Numbered from the stretch's first letter, positions 12,301 to 24,814 are shown. The stretch is 64,000 bases of DNA from Emergomyces orientalis (GCA_002110485.1 MOWL01000029.1:176819-240818), one strand, 5' to 3'. Numbers and translations: made by a program. Notes: generated by a model not told the origin, from the letters alone.

Positions 12301-13672
12301 TGCGGCTCTAGCCTCATTCAGTATCGCAAGGGCATGGTGGCATGAATATTGAAAAAAAAAAAAAAAGAAAGTTCTTAGGTTTGCTGCGCCGCATCACCAA
12401 TATCCCAAGATCGTGATATACCCCTAGACAGCATCCCGAATCCGTGTCACGAGACCTGGGCTTCATCAAACCTCCAGAGAACCAGAGAACCAGCACTGAT
12501 ACACTCTTTTCGAGTTCAAATTCAGCCTCAATAATCTTCATTAGGTCAACCAACAGCAGACAGCGGACTGACTCCTAGTGAGGTCTGGTAGAGCGCGCCG
12601 ATGGCAGGCCTTCGTTTTCTGACCAAGGTTGTCATTATTATTGTTGAACATATTTTTCGCCATCGGTCTATGGAGTGTTGGTCAACTTTGATGTTCATGC
12701 TGGAGCCGTTTCCACGCCGTGTCCGTGGTTGCCATGCTGCAGCTAAAGCCTGGGCGCACCTCCGCTACCGCACCCAGCCCACTAACGTGCACAAAAACTC
12801 CTGGCTGCTTATCTTTACATACCAAAAATTTCCTTTTCGCCTGTCACCCAAGCAGAGCCTTTCAACTCCGTGCACCCATTCATTGTTACAGTTCCGAGTC
12901 AAATCGTTTTTACCCTCTTTTTATTGTGTATTTGACCATGCTTTTCCCAATAATACCAATCAGCGCCATGTTATTATTGGCGATGCTCTTGCATTAAACG
13001 AAATCAGATCAACCGCTGTTCTCCCGAAGAGGAATGCAATGAATTAGAAAACCCATACCCCCCCTTCTCCACAGGGCAGTTCACGCTGTTCTAACAAAAT
13101 GCTCATCCGATCAGCCCAATGTTTATCAGGCAAAGGCCGGCAGGGATAACCTACCCCTGCTAGTGCCGCTTCAAAACTTTTAGCCACAGCTGAAGGTGGC
13201 ATTCAAATTCCATCCGAGATCTGGCTCTGGAAATCGCGAATTTCACAGAATTCCTCACGGGAGAAGTACCAGAATTCCTCCCTTTGCGAGACTGGTCAGA
13301 TATCACATTATCCAGCCGCCTTGGATTCCTCGTTCCCCTGGGCAGGGATTTCGTGATCTAGCTCAGTTTCTTGCCTCTGCTGTTCAACTAGAAAATTAGG
13401 CTTTTGTTCTTATTTCTACCCAGGTGCTCGCCCCGCCTGCCCAATTCATAGCACTAGTTTCTTCCCCAATTCATGACACATTTGGAAAAGAATCATATAA
13501 CACCATATATCCACCCATTTAATGTTTCCACCTCCTTTGTCTCGCGCTTTATGAATTTTGGTTAAAGGATTTGCATAGTTAAACTACCCCTCTCGTTCCG
13601 CTCGCGGGGAACAGCCCTGGTTGGCCCTTGAATTTTCGTCATCTGTTTCGGCTATCGATATTGGCGTTCGTC
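9323..13672. other. Long intergenic region, no supported gene
   Basis: About 4.3 kb between a minus-strand gene start and a plus-strand gene start, so it contains both promoters. It holds scattered frames below 150 codons without domain signatures, an A/T-rich simple tract at about 9980-10025 and an A-run at 12351-12366. A frame near 10131-10391 on the minus strand has plausible composition but no ATG start. I see no tRNA or repeat. Confidence 0.45.
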
Positions 13673-15371
13673 ATGACTCTACTCCTCTCAGCTTTAATCT
13701 GGAGCTCTGGGTATTTACTGCCAGCAAACGCCCAGAATGATGACCACGTTGGGATTAAATTAGGGCTCAATATAGGTGATCAGCCTTCAACTGGTCCCGG
13801 CGGGACGTCAGGTCACCCTGCTTTAATAGACATTGACGCAGCTATACTTATCTCATGGTGTGATGTAAGGATTCATTTTGCCACCACCAACTTGACTTGG
13901 ATGTCGAACTAATACTCATGTCATCAAGCGTCATACGCGGACCTGCCCCCCCCCTGGATATCCAATTACCATAACAGTCACGGATACAGTGACTGAGAAT
14001 CGTACCATCACAGTCCCTACAACTACAACCGAAACTACCGTGACCACAGTTCCTACAACTACAACCGAAACTACCGTGACCACAGTTCCTACGACTACAA
14101 CTGAAACTACCGTGACCACCGTCCCTACAACTACAACTGAAACCACAGTGACCACATTACCTGGATCCACGATTGTGACAACCACCACCACAACTGCTCC
14201 CGGCGAGACCGTTACTTCCATAATAACTCTTCCAGATAGCGGTACTACTGGCACAGTGACGAATACTGTCACGCACAATGTTACTCCATGTCCATCGCTT
14301 ACAGTGAATCCTACTTTTACACCCTCTGCTCCATACCCAACGAATTATCGCTGGGGCTGTCCGCCAGGCCAGTTGTGCAAACCCTATCACCGCAAGGAGA
14401 ACGGAAATTGCAACGCCGAAATTGGCCTTCCAGCGGAGAAGTACTTTTGTAGCCCAGAAGAATGTATACCGAATGCGCCCATTATCCCGCAGTATTGGGG
14501 AAAGCCGGGTGTATCGAATGAAACTGGCAAATGGGTGCTCTCAGACCACTACTACAGCCTTGATCCTCGAACATTCGGCCTCGACCTTGATATCTTCGAG
14601 TTCCCGAACTCCTCATATGAGACTGGGCCGCCTCTATATGGAAGGCGGGCACTCACTGAAAGGCAAATCACGGTCCGGGCTCCCCCTGTTTGTTTTGATG
14701 AATGCAATAATGCCTACCAAGAGAGCCAACAAGGGTTAGACACGAGTATTCTTTGCCTTTTAGGCTCAAAGTTCCAAGAACACTTAGGGTTTTGCGCAAT
14801 TTGTATTGGGGAATTTGCAAATGAGCCGAACCCTCTTGAAATTATAGTACAGCTTGAGGGTTTCGAGTTAGCTCTTAATATTTGTGCGGACCAACCGACC
14901 GAAACTTCTTCCCCCCCAGCGCAAAGCACGACCACACCCCCTGCAACGCCATCACAAACCCCATCGGAAACCAGCTCAACCGAAGCACCCACAACCCCGC
15001 CGCCTAGTGAGACCACGCAATCCGACTCCTCCGACAGCCCATCGCAAACAATTATGTCAACAAGCACCCCAAGTCCCACCACAGATGAACCAAGCGAAAG
15101 TCCAACAGAATCGGATAGCCCTTCCGAATCAAATAGTCCTACACCGTCGAATGTCCCTACAACGCCAGGTGGAGGCGGAGGCGGAGGTGGAGAGTCCCCG
15201 CCCTCTCCCACTGGTCAACCTCCAGCATCAGGTTCGGGTCCGCCAGGATGGGGACCTACTCAATCCCCTCCGACCGAATTCCCAGGTGCCGCGAATGTCG
15301 TCAACATTCCTCTCTCAAAATACTCAGTATCGGTTATGACGGTTCTTGCAATAGCCTTTACGTTGCTATGA
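13673..15371 (+). CDS. GPI-anchored Ser/Thr/Pro-rich cell-wall glycoprotein
   Basis: The chosen ATG at 13673 begins a clean signal peptide (MTLLLSALIWSSGYLLPANA). An intron fits at 13865-13928. The mature protein has a Thr-rich repeat block (see 14013-14156) and then a Cys-containing core. The core includes YRWGCPPGQLCKPYHRKENG and a FCSPEECIPN segment, followed by more paired Cys such as PVCFDECNNAY and LGFCAICIGEFA. A Ser/Thr/Pro stalk with a poly-Gly run comes next, and the C-terminus is hydrophobic (SVSVMTVLAIAFTLL), fitting a GPI-attachment signal. It is probably a heavily O-mannosylated wall or surface protein; the exact function is unknown. It stops with TGA. Confidence 0.8.
14013..14156 (+). 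repeat. Four tandem 36-bp coding repeats (Thr-rich)
   Basis: Four near-identical 36-bp units encode VPTTTTETTVTT-type 12-mers in the wall protein. Differences between units are mostly third-position changes. Such in-frame minisatellites often vary in copy number between strains. Confidence 0.85.
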
Positions 15372-16447
15372 CTCCGTTCTTCAGGGAATATTCCGATGTA
15401 AATGCTGCGGTGATTTGATTTTATTTTCCATTTTTTCTTCTCATTTTGCACCTTTATAAAAACATGTCTAAGAATCATGGATCGATCATGTGGAAATGAT
15501 ATGAGACGATCTTCTTTCGAAACCATTATTTACACGTTTTGCGAGTCGGTATGATACTAGCTTATGTATACCTTAATGTTTTAAAAACTCCTTATAGTTT
15601 GCCCTACTTACTCTTCTATTTATTCTGAACTGGCCCCATACGCCTCTTCTGTACTCCCCAGGCACTGTCATTCCCGCTTCACTGTTCCCCTCTACCGACC
15701 TCCTCTCTACACCTAATGGGGGCTCACTCCAACCTGTCCTATCCCCTCCGACTTTTATAGTTTGAATCCGCGAATCCGGCGCCTTTTGGGTGTTCAAATA
15801 TCCTCAATTGCCATTTCTGTCCCTGACTGAGACTAGACGCCCCGGTGATAAGCATCACAAAATATTATGAAATAATTATCACAAATTCAATGAAATGTTT
15901 ATACACAATGTTCATAAAAATTCTATCTGATCCGTGAGTGGATGGATTGTTAATGTGGGAAAATAGTAACTATAACTCACTAGGGGGTTAATCTGTAGTC
16001 CTTTGGTTTAATGTCAATTGTTGTTTGCTCGTGCCTGTTATCAGGTGTAAAATCAGTGGTAAACTTCAAACTCAAAAAAATAGAGCCATAATATGAGGCT
16101 TCTGGTATAGGTCATCTGGCTCCATACCGTTATTTCATATATATGTGTTGAGCTATTGAGCATTCAGCTTCAGATCATCAGAAAAGCGACTTGCCATGCT
16201 ATATATTAGCTAGCCAACACATATTTCCTGACTCCTTTAAGTTTCTACTGTAGAACTGGGAGTTTCTTGATAGAAATATTGAAAAAGAACATGTTCTTTA
16301 AATTGAGTTTTGCTCTAATATAGTTTGTGGGAGCTAGCCAAGAACGAAATGGCAGGAAATATAAAACAATGATAGAGTTAGCAGGCACTTTTAACATAAT
16401 CCATGAGCCCTTAGAATGAATTTAGGATATACAGGGCGTCTGAAGCA
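15372..16447. other. Intergenic, convergent gene ends
   Basis: AT-rich 3'-flanking sequence of the wall-protein gene and of DBP6. No coding signature is seen. Confidence 0.5.
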
Positions 16448-18991
16448 TCAACCAACCCTGGGTTTCTGTGATTTCCTGTTCTTGGTCCGATCCTCTTCTA
16501 CTTCTGCCTGTAATTCTCCCAAAGCATCGGCATACTTCTTTTTGACATCAGCACCTTCTTCACCAAGTTTGACAGAGACCTTTTCTACATTTCCCGCCCT
16601 TGCCACAGTCAATTCGGGGCGCTTGACGATCTCATTAGCAAACCATCTACCTTCCCTGTGCGCAACTAGTGTCCACGCTGACCCGGGTCGGCCCGCACGA
16701 GCTGTTCGGCCGACGCGATGAATATATGACGTTAGGCTGGTTGGGACGTCATAGCTAACGACATGCGTGAGAGCCGGTAAGTCCAGACCGCGAGAGGCAC
16801 GGTCAGTAGCGATGATTATTGATAGCTTGCCGTTGCGATATGCAGAGAGTGTTTTCCGTGAAGTGCTAGACTTGTTTGACTTTGTCAAAGTCCCGATACG
16901 CTGGGAAAATGGTGGGTACATGAGTGCGAGCAGACGAGATAATCTTGATGCTGACTCGGAAGATTTTGTAAAAACCAAAACGGAAGATGCTGACGACCCG
17001 ACCGGTTTAGGATTTTTGTCGTGGGCGACTGACTCGTCTGGGCTATCGGTATCAGAAGAGATATTTGAGAGTGCTGATGATTCGTCAGACGAACTATCGT
17101 CCGATGAAATTGAAGATGAGCTGGTGGAATCTGAGTCTGATGTGATTGAATGTGATCGTCGTCGCGGAAAGACGTTGCCGCCATCCACTTTAAAATAGGA
17201 GAGTAGTAGAGTAAGGAGGTAAATCGGCTTATCGGCACCATCACCCACTGGAACAAACATTTCACTCAGAGTTGAAGGCAGAGTGAATGCATGATCGCCT
17301 TTCTGCATGATATCCGCATTCCATTCCGAAGGGAGAGACCCAGTATCGCCGATTCTAGGAGTGTCGGGAATAACAAGTTTTGGATTTTGTAATCGCAAAG
17401 AATTAAGTTTCGCGACGTCCTTTGTCATAGTCGCGCTGAGGATTATTTTTTGAAGTTGTGGTTTATGGATATGCCAGGCCAATTCTTTTAGAATCCTCCC
17501 ACTTCTGCCATTGGCATCAGTTCTGGCCCTCTCTAGGGCTGGAATCACAACTTCAACCCACTCTTGAAAACTTTCGTTGAGCAGGCGATCAGCTTCATCA
17601 ATTACCAGCCACTCTAAATGATCCAATGTGAATCCTTTAGTAGATCGGATATGGTCAACAAGTCGGCCTGGTGTACATATTAATATGTCAATGGTAGGTG
17701 ACGGGGTTGCAATATGATTGGGAAGCGCAGTGTGAGAGCTTTCCGCTTCAATGATATACTTCTGAAGGTTGAAGGAAGTCCAAGAGTCAGCCGTCATCTG
17801 CTGTTTGTTCTCTATTTGATCGGTAGCAGGAGAATAGATTTGATCGTGTTTAATTAATAACGCTTGTTCTTCTTTTAATGAGGCAGTACCAACAGCTGTT
17901 CCGATCCGGAGGCCCGTACCAGTGGCACAGAGCTCACAAGCATCCCGAGCCTGTTTAACAAGCTCCCTTGTCGGCACAACGACTAGCCCCCGCAATTTAG
18001 GAATGGATAACGGTTCAATATCTGCGACTAACGGGAGAGCATATGCCAGAGTTTTCCCAGAACCTGTGGCGGCAGATATACAAATATCACCTGAATGTCG
18101 ATTTTCTCCGTTTCGAAGTAATTCCAAAACGGCTGCCTGGATGGGAAAGGCCTCAGTATATCCATGTTTCTCAAGAATTGGAACAAGGTTTTCGTTTACT
18201 CCTAGGTCTGAGAAGTTTTGCTGTAAGGAGGCGGTGGCAGTGAAAGGTTGGGTAAGCCAGGCAGGAAGGGTAGAGTATGTCGGGACCTCCAGATCCACTG
18301 GCGCAGGGGCTGGCTGGGGGAGTGGCTCAAGCCCATGAGGAGTGATATCCTCTTCGCCATCGACAGCGTTTGATTCATCGGTTCCAGAAGCTGCGGATCG
18401 GGCTTTCGATTTAGACTTCTCGAACTTGGACAGAATCCCGGCATGTTTTTCTGGCCCAGTTTTATTCGATCTATCACCTTCCCGACCCAACTTTCTTTTT
18501 TTACCGCCTTTCGTCCTTGATAGCTTTTCATCACGAACAACGCTCGTACTTTGATCTGGTACTTCTACTGAATCCGTAGGCTTTTCAGCTGCGCTGTTAG
18601 GTGCCGGTATTCTATGGCTGTCCGTTCTTGGGCCCTTCTTTTGTTTCTGTCTTTCCGGCGAATTGTGGCTGGGTTGTATCTGATCCTGCTCTTCTGCTGC
18701 GAGCGGAGAAATACCACTCTCTGCTTTCGAATGGGGGTCCGAATTTGCGTCGCGCCGTCTAGCTGTGTCTTTCTGAGATTGTGTGACCGTGACGGAAGCT
18801 TCCGGAATTTTGTTCCTTTCGTGCTTCCTTGTCTTCTTGGACGGACTGGATGGCGGGATTGAATCATCGTCGGCGGGTGCAGATTTTCTCTTCCGTATTT
18901 CAGAGCCTGCTGGGGACACTAAGCTATCAGCGGATTTTGATAGCGAACCATTCCTGGGAGGAATATATCGAGAGTAGAATGAAGCAGCCAT
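16448..18991 (-). CDS. DBP6: DEAD-box RNA helicase Dbp6/DDX51 (60S ribosome assembly)
   Basis: ATP-dependent RNA helicase needed for early 60S pre-ribosome assembly in the nucleolus (known for yeast Dbp6). A single exon of about 848 residues. The ATG at 18991 (MAASFYSRYIPP) was chosen over the longer frame because that upstream extension has no ATG of its own. An N-terminal charged, disordered region of about 270 residues is followed by the Q-motif region (GYTEAFPIQAAVL), motif I AATGSGKT, PTRELV, TPGRLVDHI, DEAD, SAT, VLVFTKSSESASRL, ATDRASRGLDLP and HRVGRTARAGRPG. An acidic Ser/Asp-rich insert lies between the two RecA lobes, as in other fungal Dbp6. It terminates with TGA. Confidence 0.92.
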   Translation of the reverse strand: MAASFYSRYIPPRNGSLSKSADSLVSPAGSEIRKRKSAPADDDSIPPSSPSKKTRKHERNKIPEASVTVTQSQKDTARRRDANSDPHSKAESGISPLAAEEQDQIQPSHNSPERQKQKKGPRTDSHRIPAPNSAAEKPTDSVEVPDQSTSVVRDEKLSRTKGGKKRKLGREGDRSNKTGPEKHAGILSKFEKSKSKARSAASGTDESNAVDGEEDITPHGLEPLPQPAPAPVDLEVPTYSTLPAWLTQPFTATASLQQNFSDLGVNENLVPILEKHGYTEAFPIQAAVLELLRNGENRHSGDICISAATGSGKTLAYALPLVADIEPLSIPKLRGLVVVPTRELVKQARDACELCATGTGLRIGTAVGTASLKEEQALLIKHDQIYSPATDQIENKQQMTADSWTSFNLQKYIIEAESSHTALPNHIATPSPTIDILICTPGRLVDHIRSTKGFTLDHLEWLVIDEADRLLNESFQEWVEVVIPALERARTDANGRSGRILKELAWHIHKPQLQKIILSATMTKDVAKLNSLRLQNPKLVIPDTPRIGDTGSLPSEWNADIMQKGDHAFTLPSTLSEMFVPVGDGADKPIYLLTLLLSYFKVDGGNVFPRRRSHSITSDSDSTSSSSISSDDSSSDESSALSNISSDTDSPDESVAHDKNPKPVGSSASSVLVFTKSSESASRLSRLLALMYPPFSQRIGTLTKSNKSSTSRKTLSAYRNGKLSIIIATDRASRGLDLPALTHVVSYDVPTSLTSYIHRVGRTARAGRPGSAWTLVAHREGRWFANEIVKRPELTVARAGNVEKVSVKLGEEGADVKKKYADALGELQAEVEEDRTKNRKSQKPRVG

Positions 18992-19281
18992 AATATGGTT
19001 TCGTGTCCGGCGCCGGGCGGTTTGGCGGAACAAACCTTGAGGTTGAATGTCCGCTCTGCCAAAAGAAATTTGTCTGATATTGGCAAAAAAACTCACCGCC
19101 TTCAATCCCGCCTATCCCCTTCCAACGCGATGGACGTTTCTTTTTCCCATTTCTTAACTGCAACATCTTCAACGTCTCTTTTACTTTCATCGTTAGGCAC
19201 AGTTTTTGAAAAACCATGGGTGCATTCTGCAAACCATGAATGTCTTGGATGTGTGGCGGAGGAGCCTGTCAACGTCGCCAA
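18992..19281. promoter_or_regulatory. Shared divergent promoter of DBP6 and GPI3
   Basis: A 290-bp spacer separates the two start codons, so the promoters must overlap. No specific operator is recognised. Confidence 0.5.
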
Positions 19282-21068
19282 AATGCCATACAATATTGCG
19301 TGAGTTCCGATATTTTGCCCTGAGAACCCAAGAACCCGAAGAACCCCCTGAATGATGGAATATACTAACGATGGAGCAGTATGATCAGCGACTTTTTCTT
19401 CCCCCAGCCTGGTAGGGTAAAATGAATGGGTATCTATGTGCAGTGCATGGTTAACAAATAGCTAGGAGGAGTGGAAAGTCACATCTACCAGCTTTCATCG
19501 GTCAGTAGAGTACCATATAACGAACCACAAGGCCCCATTTCTACTGTTCCCTTAAGTACTCACGTGCGTTATAGAAATTAATTGACAGAGGTCATAAAGT
19601 CATCATTGTCACTCATGCCTACAAGGGCCGGACCGGAGTGCGATATCTCACTAATGGACTCAAAGTCTATCATGTCCCCTTCTTCGTTATTTACCGCGAA
19701 TCGACTATGCCCACCGTCTTCTCCTTCTTCCCTATCTTTCGTAACATCATAATACGCGAACAGATTGAAATTGTGCATGGCCATCAAAGTTTGAGCAGCT
19801 TTTGCCATGAAGCTATCCTCCACGCGCGAACCATGGGCTTGCGTACCGTTTTTACGGACCATTCCTTGTTTGGTTTCGCAGATGCGGGTTCAATTCTGAC
19901 AAACAAGCTCTTGAAGTTCACACTGAGCGATGTAGATCATGTTATTTGCGTCAGCCATACCTGGTAAGCAAATGAATTCTTTGGGAGCAGAACTGGAAAC
20001 CGCGAATGCTGATTGGTGTCATATAGTAAGGAGAATACTGTTCTTCGCGCTTCGCTCGACCCATTGATGGTGTCAGTCATCCCTAACGCTGTAGTCGCCG
20101 AGAATTTTCGACCCTTGTCGCATACCACCCATGGAAATGACCCGGTATCAAGGACTGGCTCGGACTCTGTAACTGTGCCGCGACCACTACTAGCCCCGGA
20201 TGATATTATCACGATTGTTGTTATATCACGGCTTTTTTATAACAAAGGAACGGATCTCTTAATTGCGGCGATACCAAGAATTCTAGCTTCTCATCCGAAT
20301 GTGCGCTTCATTATTGCTGGTTCAGGGCCCAAGGCAATTGACCTGGAGCAAATGCTGGAACGGAAAGTCCTCCAAGACAAGGTGGAATTCATTGGAGCTG
20401 TTCGCCATGAGGAAGTCCGCGATGTGATGGTGCGGGGACATATCTATCTACACCCGAGTTTGACAGAAGCATTCGGAACAGTAATTGTGGAAGCCGCCAG
20501 CTGTGGGCTATATGTTGTTTGTACCCGCGTTGGAGGTATTCCAGAGGTGTTACCGCAGCATATGACCACATTTGCTAAGCCAGAAGAAGATGACCTTGTT
20601 CAGGCGACTGGAAAAGCAATTGCGGCTCTCCGGTCGAACAGAGTCCGCACTGACAAGTTCCATGAACAAGTACGTATGATGTATTCGTGGACGGATGTCG
20701 CCCGGCGAACCGAACGTGTCTATAACGGAATATGTGGCGCTATTAGTGAGCAGGAATTCTACGGTTACTTTCCCGGACAAGGTTGGACTGCAACAAGGGG
20801 CCGGATACACAGTTTTGCCCTCATCGATCGATTAAAACGCTACTACGGCTGTGGCATATGGGCAGGGAAACTGTTTTGTCTCTGCGTTGTCATAGACTTT
20901 TTGCTTTATGTTTTCCTGGAAATATGGTTCCCCCGCAGCAATATTGATATTGCGAGAAGCTGGCCAAGGAAACCGGCTGTCGGGACCACTGAGTCTCACG
21001 AAATCGACTCATCCTCCATTCACCGAGAATCCAGGGGCCGCGGGGGGCGACCAAGAGCGATATACTAA
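19282..21068 (+). CDS. GPI3: GPI3/PIG-A, catalytic subunit of GPI-GlcNAc transferase
   Basis: Transfers GlcNAc from UDP-GlcNAc to phosphatidylinositol at the ER, the first step of GPI-anchor synthesis. Exons that fit: 19282-19298, 19380-19411, 19466-about 19500, about 19593-19963 and 20027-21068. They give MISDFFFPQPGG, then GVESHIYQLSS, then KVIIVTHAYKGRTGVRYLTN. The junction around 19500-19593 is not fully resolved; a small exon for the usual 'LIERG' stretch may lie there. The GT4 glycosyltransferase fold is clear: SRLFYNKGTDLL, FIIAGSGPK and the E-x7-E element EAFGTVIVEAAS. A C-terminal hydrophobic anchor is present (LFCLCVVIDFLLYVFLEIWF). The GPI-anchored wall protein at 13.7 kb would be a client of this pathway. 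Confidence 0.9.
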
Positions 21069-21640
21069 TCATGTCAGTTTATCCATGGAAATTGAATACT
21101 CACCCTTCTGGAACTCGTCTCGTGAAAAGCCCTATACTCCGATGCATAATCGCGGCCTGATCGGATCCATACTGAACTCGTCGTTCCGTTGTGTTTAGAT
21201 ATACGCTGAGCGACCGGAACGGGTAGGATTCGAACAATGAGTTAACTGCGGCGGCCTAATAAATTATGCCACCAAGGGTACATATTTAGCTTTGGCTAAA
21301 AGGCCCGACTACTTGCAACACAACAAGTCAAGAGATGGTTATCAACCCTTGACGGAATTGCTGTGTTTATTATTTCAAGAGAAATTTTGGGCGATACCGG
21401 GTGTATTATAGATAGCAGCGAACGATGTACGTAATTGAACTGGACAGTAGAACTACTACGAGTTGCAGAAAAGCCTAGAGAAAATCCCGAAGACGAAATT
21501 TACGAAGAAAAAGTATAGAATCTGATGATAAACGCCCACCCAAGCTGAAAAAAAGAAACACAGGAGATCCCACATCAAGAACGGGTATATGGCTATTCCA
21601 GACAATAAACGACAAATAAGAAAATTGCGGCTATTTCATT
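21069..21640. other. Intergenic, convergent gene ends
   Basis: 3'-flanking sequence of GPI3 and of the Arl3-like gene. A TTCGAAT motif on the minus strand near 21225 resembles a tRNA T-loop, but the stems do not pair. Confidence 0.45.
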
Positions 21641-22513
21641 TTATCTCATGACAGGAGGTCTCCCTTCCTTATTCCACTTCACCCGGCTGCGAACCCATTC
21701 CACCGCCTCGCTGACACCGCTCCCCATCAGCGCACTGACCGGCAAAACTCGACTATCTCGTACCCCGCCTCCCTCCTCGCCCTCAAACACCTTCCTCACA
21801 AACCCTTCCTTGATCCTTACCACCTCCACGCAGTCCTCTCTATCCTGTTTATTGGCCAACACCAAAATCGGTACCCCCACTGTCTCCGCATTTTGCAGCA
21901 CCGACTCAAGAACCTCCCGACATTCATCCAATCTCCCAAACTCGCCCCGGGGGTCAATGGCGCTCATAGGTTCCGTAATCGCACCAGAAGGCCCATTGGC
22001 GCTCGACGAGGTGTTTGGCCCTCCTTTTTGTCCCGTCGGAGCAAGGCGTGAAACGTCAGCATCTTCGCCCACATCTGCGCTATCTACAACGAAGATAATG
22101 GCATGGCAGCTCGAATAGTAACTTTGCCAGAGGCCGCGCATGGATATCTGTCCGCCTACATCCCATATTTTCAGGTACATGTCTGGTAGCGGGATGGTTG
22201 CGACATTTTGGCCGACAGTTGGCACAGTTTTTCCGGATATGGGTTGCGGTGCGGCGTTGTTTGGATCGGTGGGGAGAAACAGGGCTTTTATCTGGTTTAG
22301 CAGTGTAGTTTTGCCAGCATTATCTAGGCCGAGGAGTAGAACGGAATATTCTGCATTGTTGGGAAGTTAATAGTGATCGTGGAATTCGACGATGAAAATT
22401 ATGGTATATTTGGAAGGTAAGAGATAAAGGTAATTAAAGCGCAACGCCGCGGGCAAAAGCATACCCTCTTTACTCGTAGCGTAGAAATAAATCGACTTCG
22501 CTAGATGGTACAT
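21641..22513 (-). CDS. ARL3: Arl3/ARFRP1-type small GTPase
   Basis: Golgi-associated ARF-like GTPase; in yeast Arl3 recruits Arl1 and golgins. Two exons: 22513-22465 (MYHLAKSIYFYATSKE) and 22350-21641. Motifs are GLDNAGKT (P-loop), PTVGQNVATI (switch I), WDVGGQ (switch II) and NKQD (guanine specificity). There is no Gly at position 2. The N-terminus has a bulky hydrophobic second residue as in yeast Arl3, which is targeted by N-terminal acetylation and Sys1 rather than myristoylation. A Gly/Ser-rich insert of about 45 residues sits between the VDSAD strand and the following helix, longer than in yeast. Confidence 0.88.
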
Positions 22514-23040
22514 GGTCTTCACTCAATTCCGGATGAAACAATCAGTGAGCACAGCGCATCGCCGTCATGAAATCGATCCTAGAACGGATGCTCCCAAGCC
22601 CACTTGCTTTAACAAGGTTGCGACAGTAACTGCGGTAGAATCATGACGTAGAAAAGAATATATTTACAACAGACACCTGTGGCCGTATATCTGGCGCTGA
22701 AATTATCTGGTACCACCGAAATCTAAGCCGGAGTGTCACATCATGGATGTTGGTCTTTGTGAGAAGCCTTGGAAGGTTGACGACGCATTGTGGTCATGTG
22801 ATACAGATCCTGGGTAGCGGTGGAGGTCAGGTGGGTCAGCGAGCCTTAATTCGCTCTGAGAGATACCGAGTATTTGCATACAAAGCAGGCAAGAAGATCG
22901 CGAATGCCAATACGCCTACAGACTGTTTGTAGCTGATTGCCGAAAAATACATGCCTATTTAACGCGCTTAGTAAAGACACAGTTTGGCCTTCCAAGGTTA
23001 TAGCTGAAAACCGGCTGAATATTATTTATCGTCTGAATAG
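22514..23040. other. Intergenic
   Basis: Upstream of the Arl3-like gene and downstream of RCM1. No supported gene or repeat. Confidence 0.45.
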
Positions 23041-24814
23041 CTAATCCGACCCAAACCCTTCCCATTCTGATTCCCCATCCAACTGAATGTCATATTCATT
23101 GTCTTCTTCAATATTTCTGCCCCTGTCTGCGAGTACCGTATCTGCAGTGTCATCATCACCCTCGAAGCTACTATCCCGAACAAATCCCGCAACAAAGAAA
23201 CCTCCAGTGCCATCATCATCACTTGGCCAACACCGCAAGCACCCTTCTCTTTCCGTCTCGGCCAAATCCCAGCTTTCCATTGCTCCATTCCCTGCTTCTT
23301 CCGGATTTATGCCCCGATGTTCCCAATTTCGCAGCCCTTCAACCTGTTCATTTCTTGGCAGAATCCTCCACCCACGCCGCTGTGCTACAAGTGACTTCAG
23401 CACACGCGAAACAACGACCTCATTCTCCTGTGCATGTATAGAGCAGGTGCTATATGTAACCCGAGTGGCCGCTGGGAAACTGAACGCGTGCTCAATGATG
23501 CGTGTTTGGAGGTTAGACAACTTGTTAAGGCGGTCATGATCGATATCAGCCGTTTGTTCATGTTTGGCAGCCGCAGGCTCCGCATCTGGAGCCGTGGGTG
23601 CGGATGCAGGGGCAGGGCGCTTCCGTTTCTTACTCTGGGCATTAGGATCGCGTGCAAGAGGTAAAGTTAAACGAGGAATATCATCTCTTCCAACTATGCC
23701 ACTCCCTGAACAACTAGGGTCAAGAAGCAGGCCGGTGACATTTCGGAACCGTTTGTCATCGGGAGATAAGGCAAGAAAATCTTGACCAGGCAGGACAGAC
23801 ACCATCTCATCAGCCCCAGCAATATTCACCATCCGCTGTAGAATTTTGGACCGGCTTTGCGAAGCGTCGCATGAAAATATCTTGGACCGCTTTTGAACTG
23901 AGCCATCCCCGCTGCCACCATGAGGTTCTGAACCTGAACACAATAAAGAGGCAAGATGGGTTGTCTTATTCCCAGGCGCAGCACAGGCGTCCATCAAGTC
24001 CCCATTCCATTGTTCCGCATTGCTACCAATCAGCAAATACGCTGGAAAGCACGATGCTTTGTCCTGTAGTATTATCATCCCCTTTTTGTATGCCGTTGAT
24101 GACGTCAGTTCTGCATTTTGCGGCACAGCTAAAAGGTCCGGGATATGAGGGTCTTGGTAGTATGATTGTGGCCTTGAGGCTGATAACTCCACTAGAGAGT
24201 GAACAGGCTTGTAGGAAGAAAATGTTGTCTTCAACTCTTCTTCAACGGTTGTCACAACATTGTTTATCCTAACCCATCTGGGAGGTATGAATGCGATGTT
24301 TGTCTCTCCAGAAAGGGTTTTTTCCCTCGCGATAAGCTCTTTCAGTTCTTCAATGGAGGCGCATCGCCGTCGTACGCGAGATTTGACGAACTCGGCTTTT
24401 ATCCGGGCTTTGTGTCTTTCAACTGCCAGGCGCAAGGGATGGTTTGACGGCGCGGCAATGCCTCTTTTTGCTAATAACAAATCGTGGGCAAGGAGGATCG
24501 ACAGTAGGGGTGTAAGCTAAAAAATACTTTTCAAAACCACCGGTGGGAGTTAGTTTCGTCCATTTGAGTGCCTTTTCATTTTCAAAAAACTAAACAAAAT
24601 GGCGTGACGAGCTGACCTTTGGTTCAAGAGGAAGGAAACCGGCATTCTCAACCACCTCCTTGAGCAAAATGTCCCATTTCGCTGTCTCAGTTACCAGTGC
24701 ATAAACTTGAGTGGGGGATGATTTCAGCTTTGAGCTGTAGACGCGGGATTTGAAAGAGCCGCCATCGCCAGAGCCGCCATCGAGAATGGATACCGCGTCT
24801 AAGTATAATGACAT
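23041..24814 (-). CDS. RCM1: 25S rRNA m5C methyltransferase, Rcm1/NSUN5 family
   Basis: SAM-dependent cytosine-5 methylation of large-subunit rRNA in the nucleolus (family role). Exon 1 is 24814-24617 (MSLYLDAVSILDGG) and exon 2 is 24516-23041. Exon 1 gives the NSUN5-like N-terminal segment. Exon 2 carries the SAM pocket DACAAPGNKTTHLASLL, the catalytic LLDPSCSGSGIV motif (PSC) and the TCSIHAQENE motif with the second conserved Cys. A Pro/Ala-rich insert follows the PSC motif and the C-terminus is acidic. It is divergent from the GNAT gene at 25444. It stops with TAG. Confidence 0.88.

Noticed and set aside
21195..21305. Possible tRNA gene on the minus strand
   Set aside because: A TTCGAAT word resembles a T-loop, but the T-stem, anticodon stem and acceptor stem do not pair.
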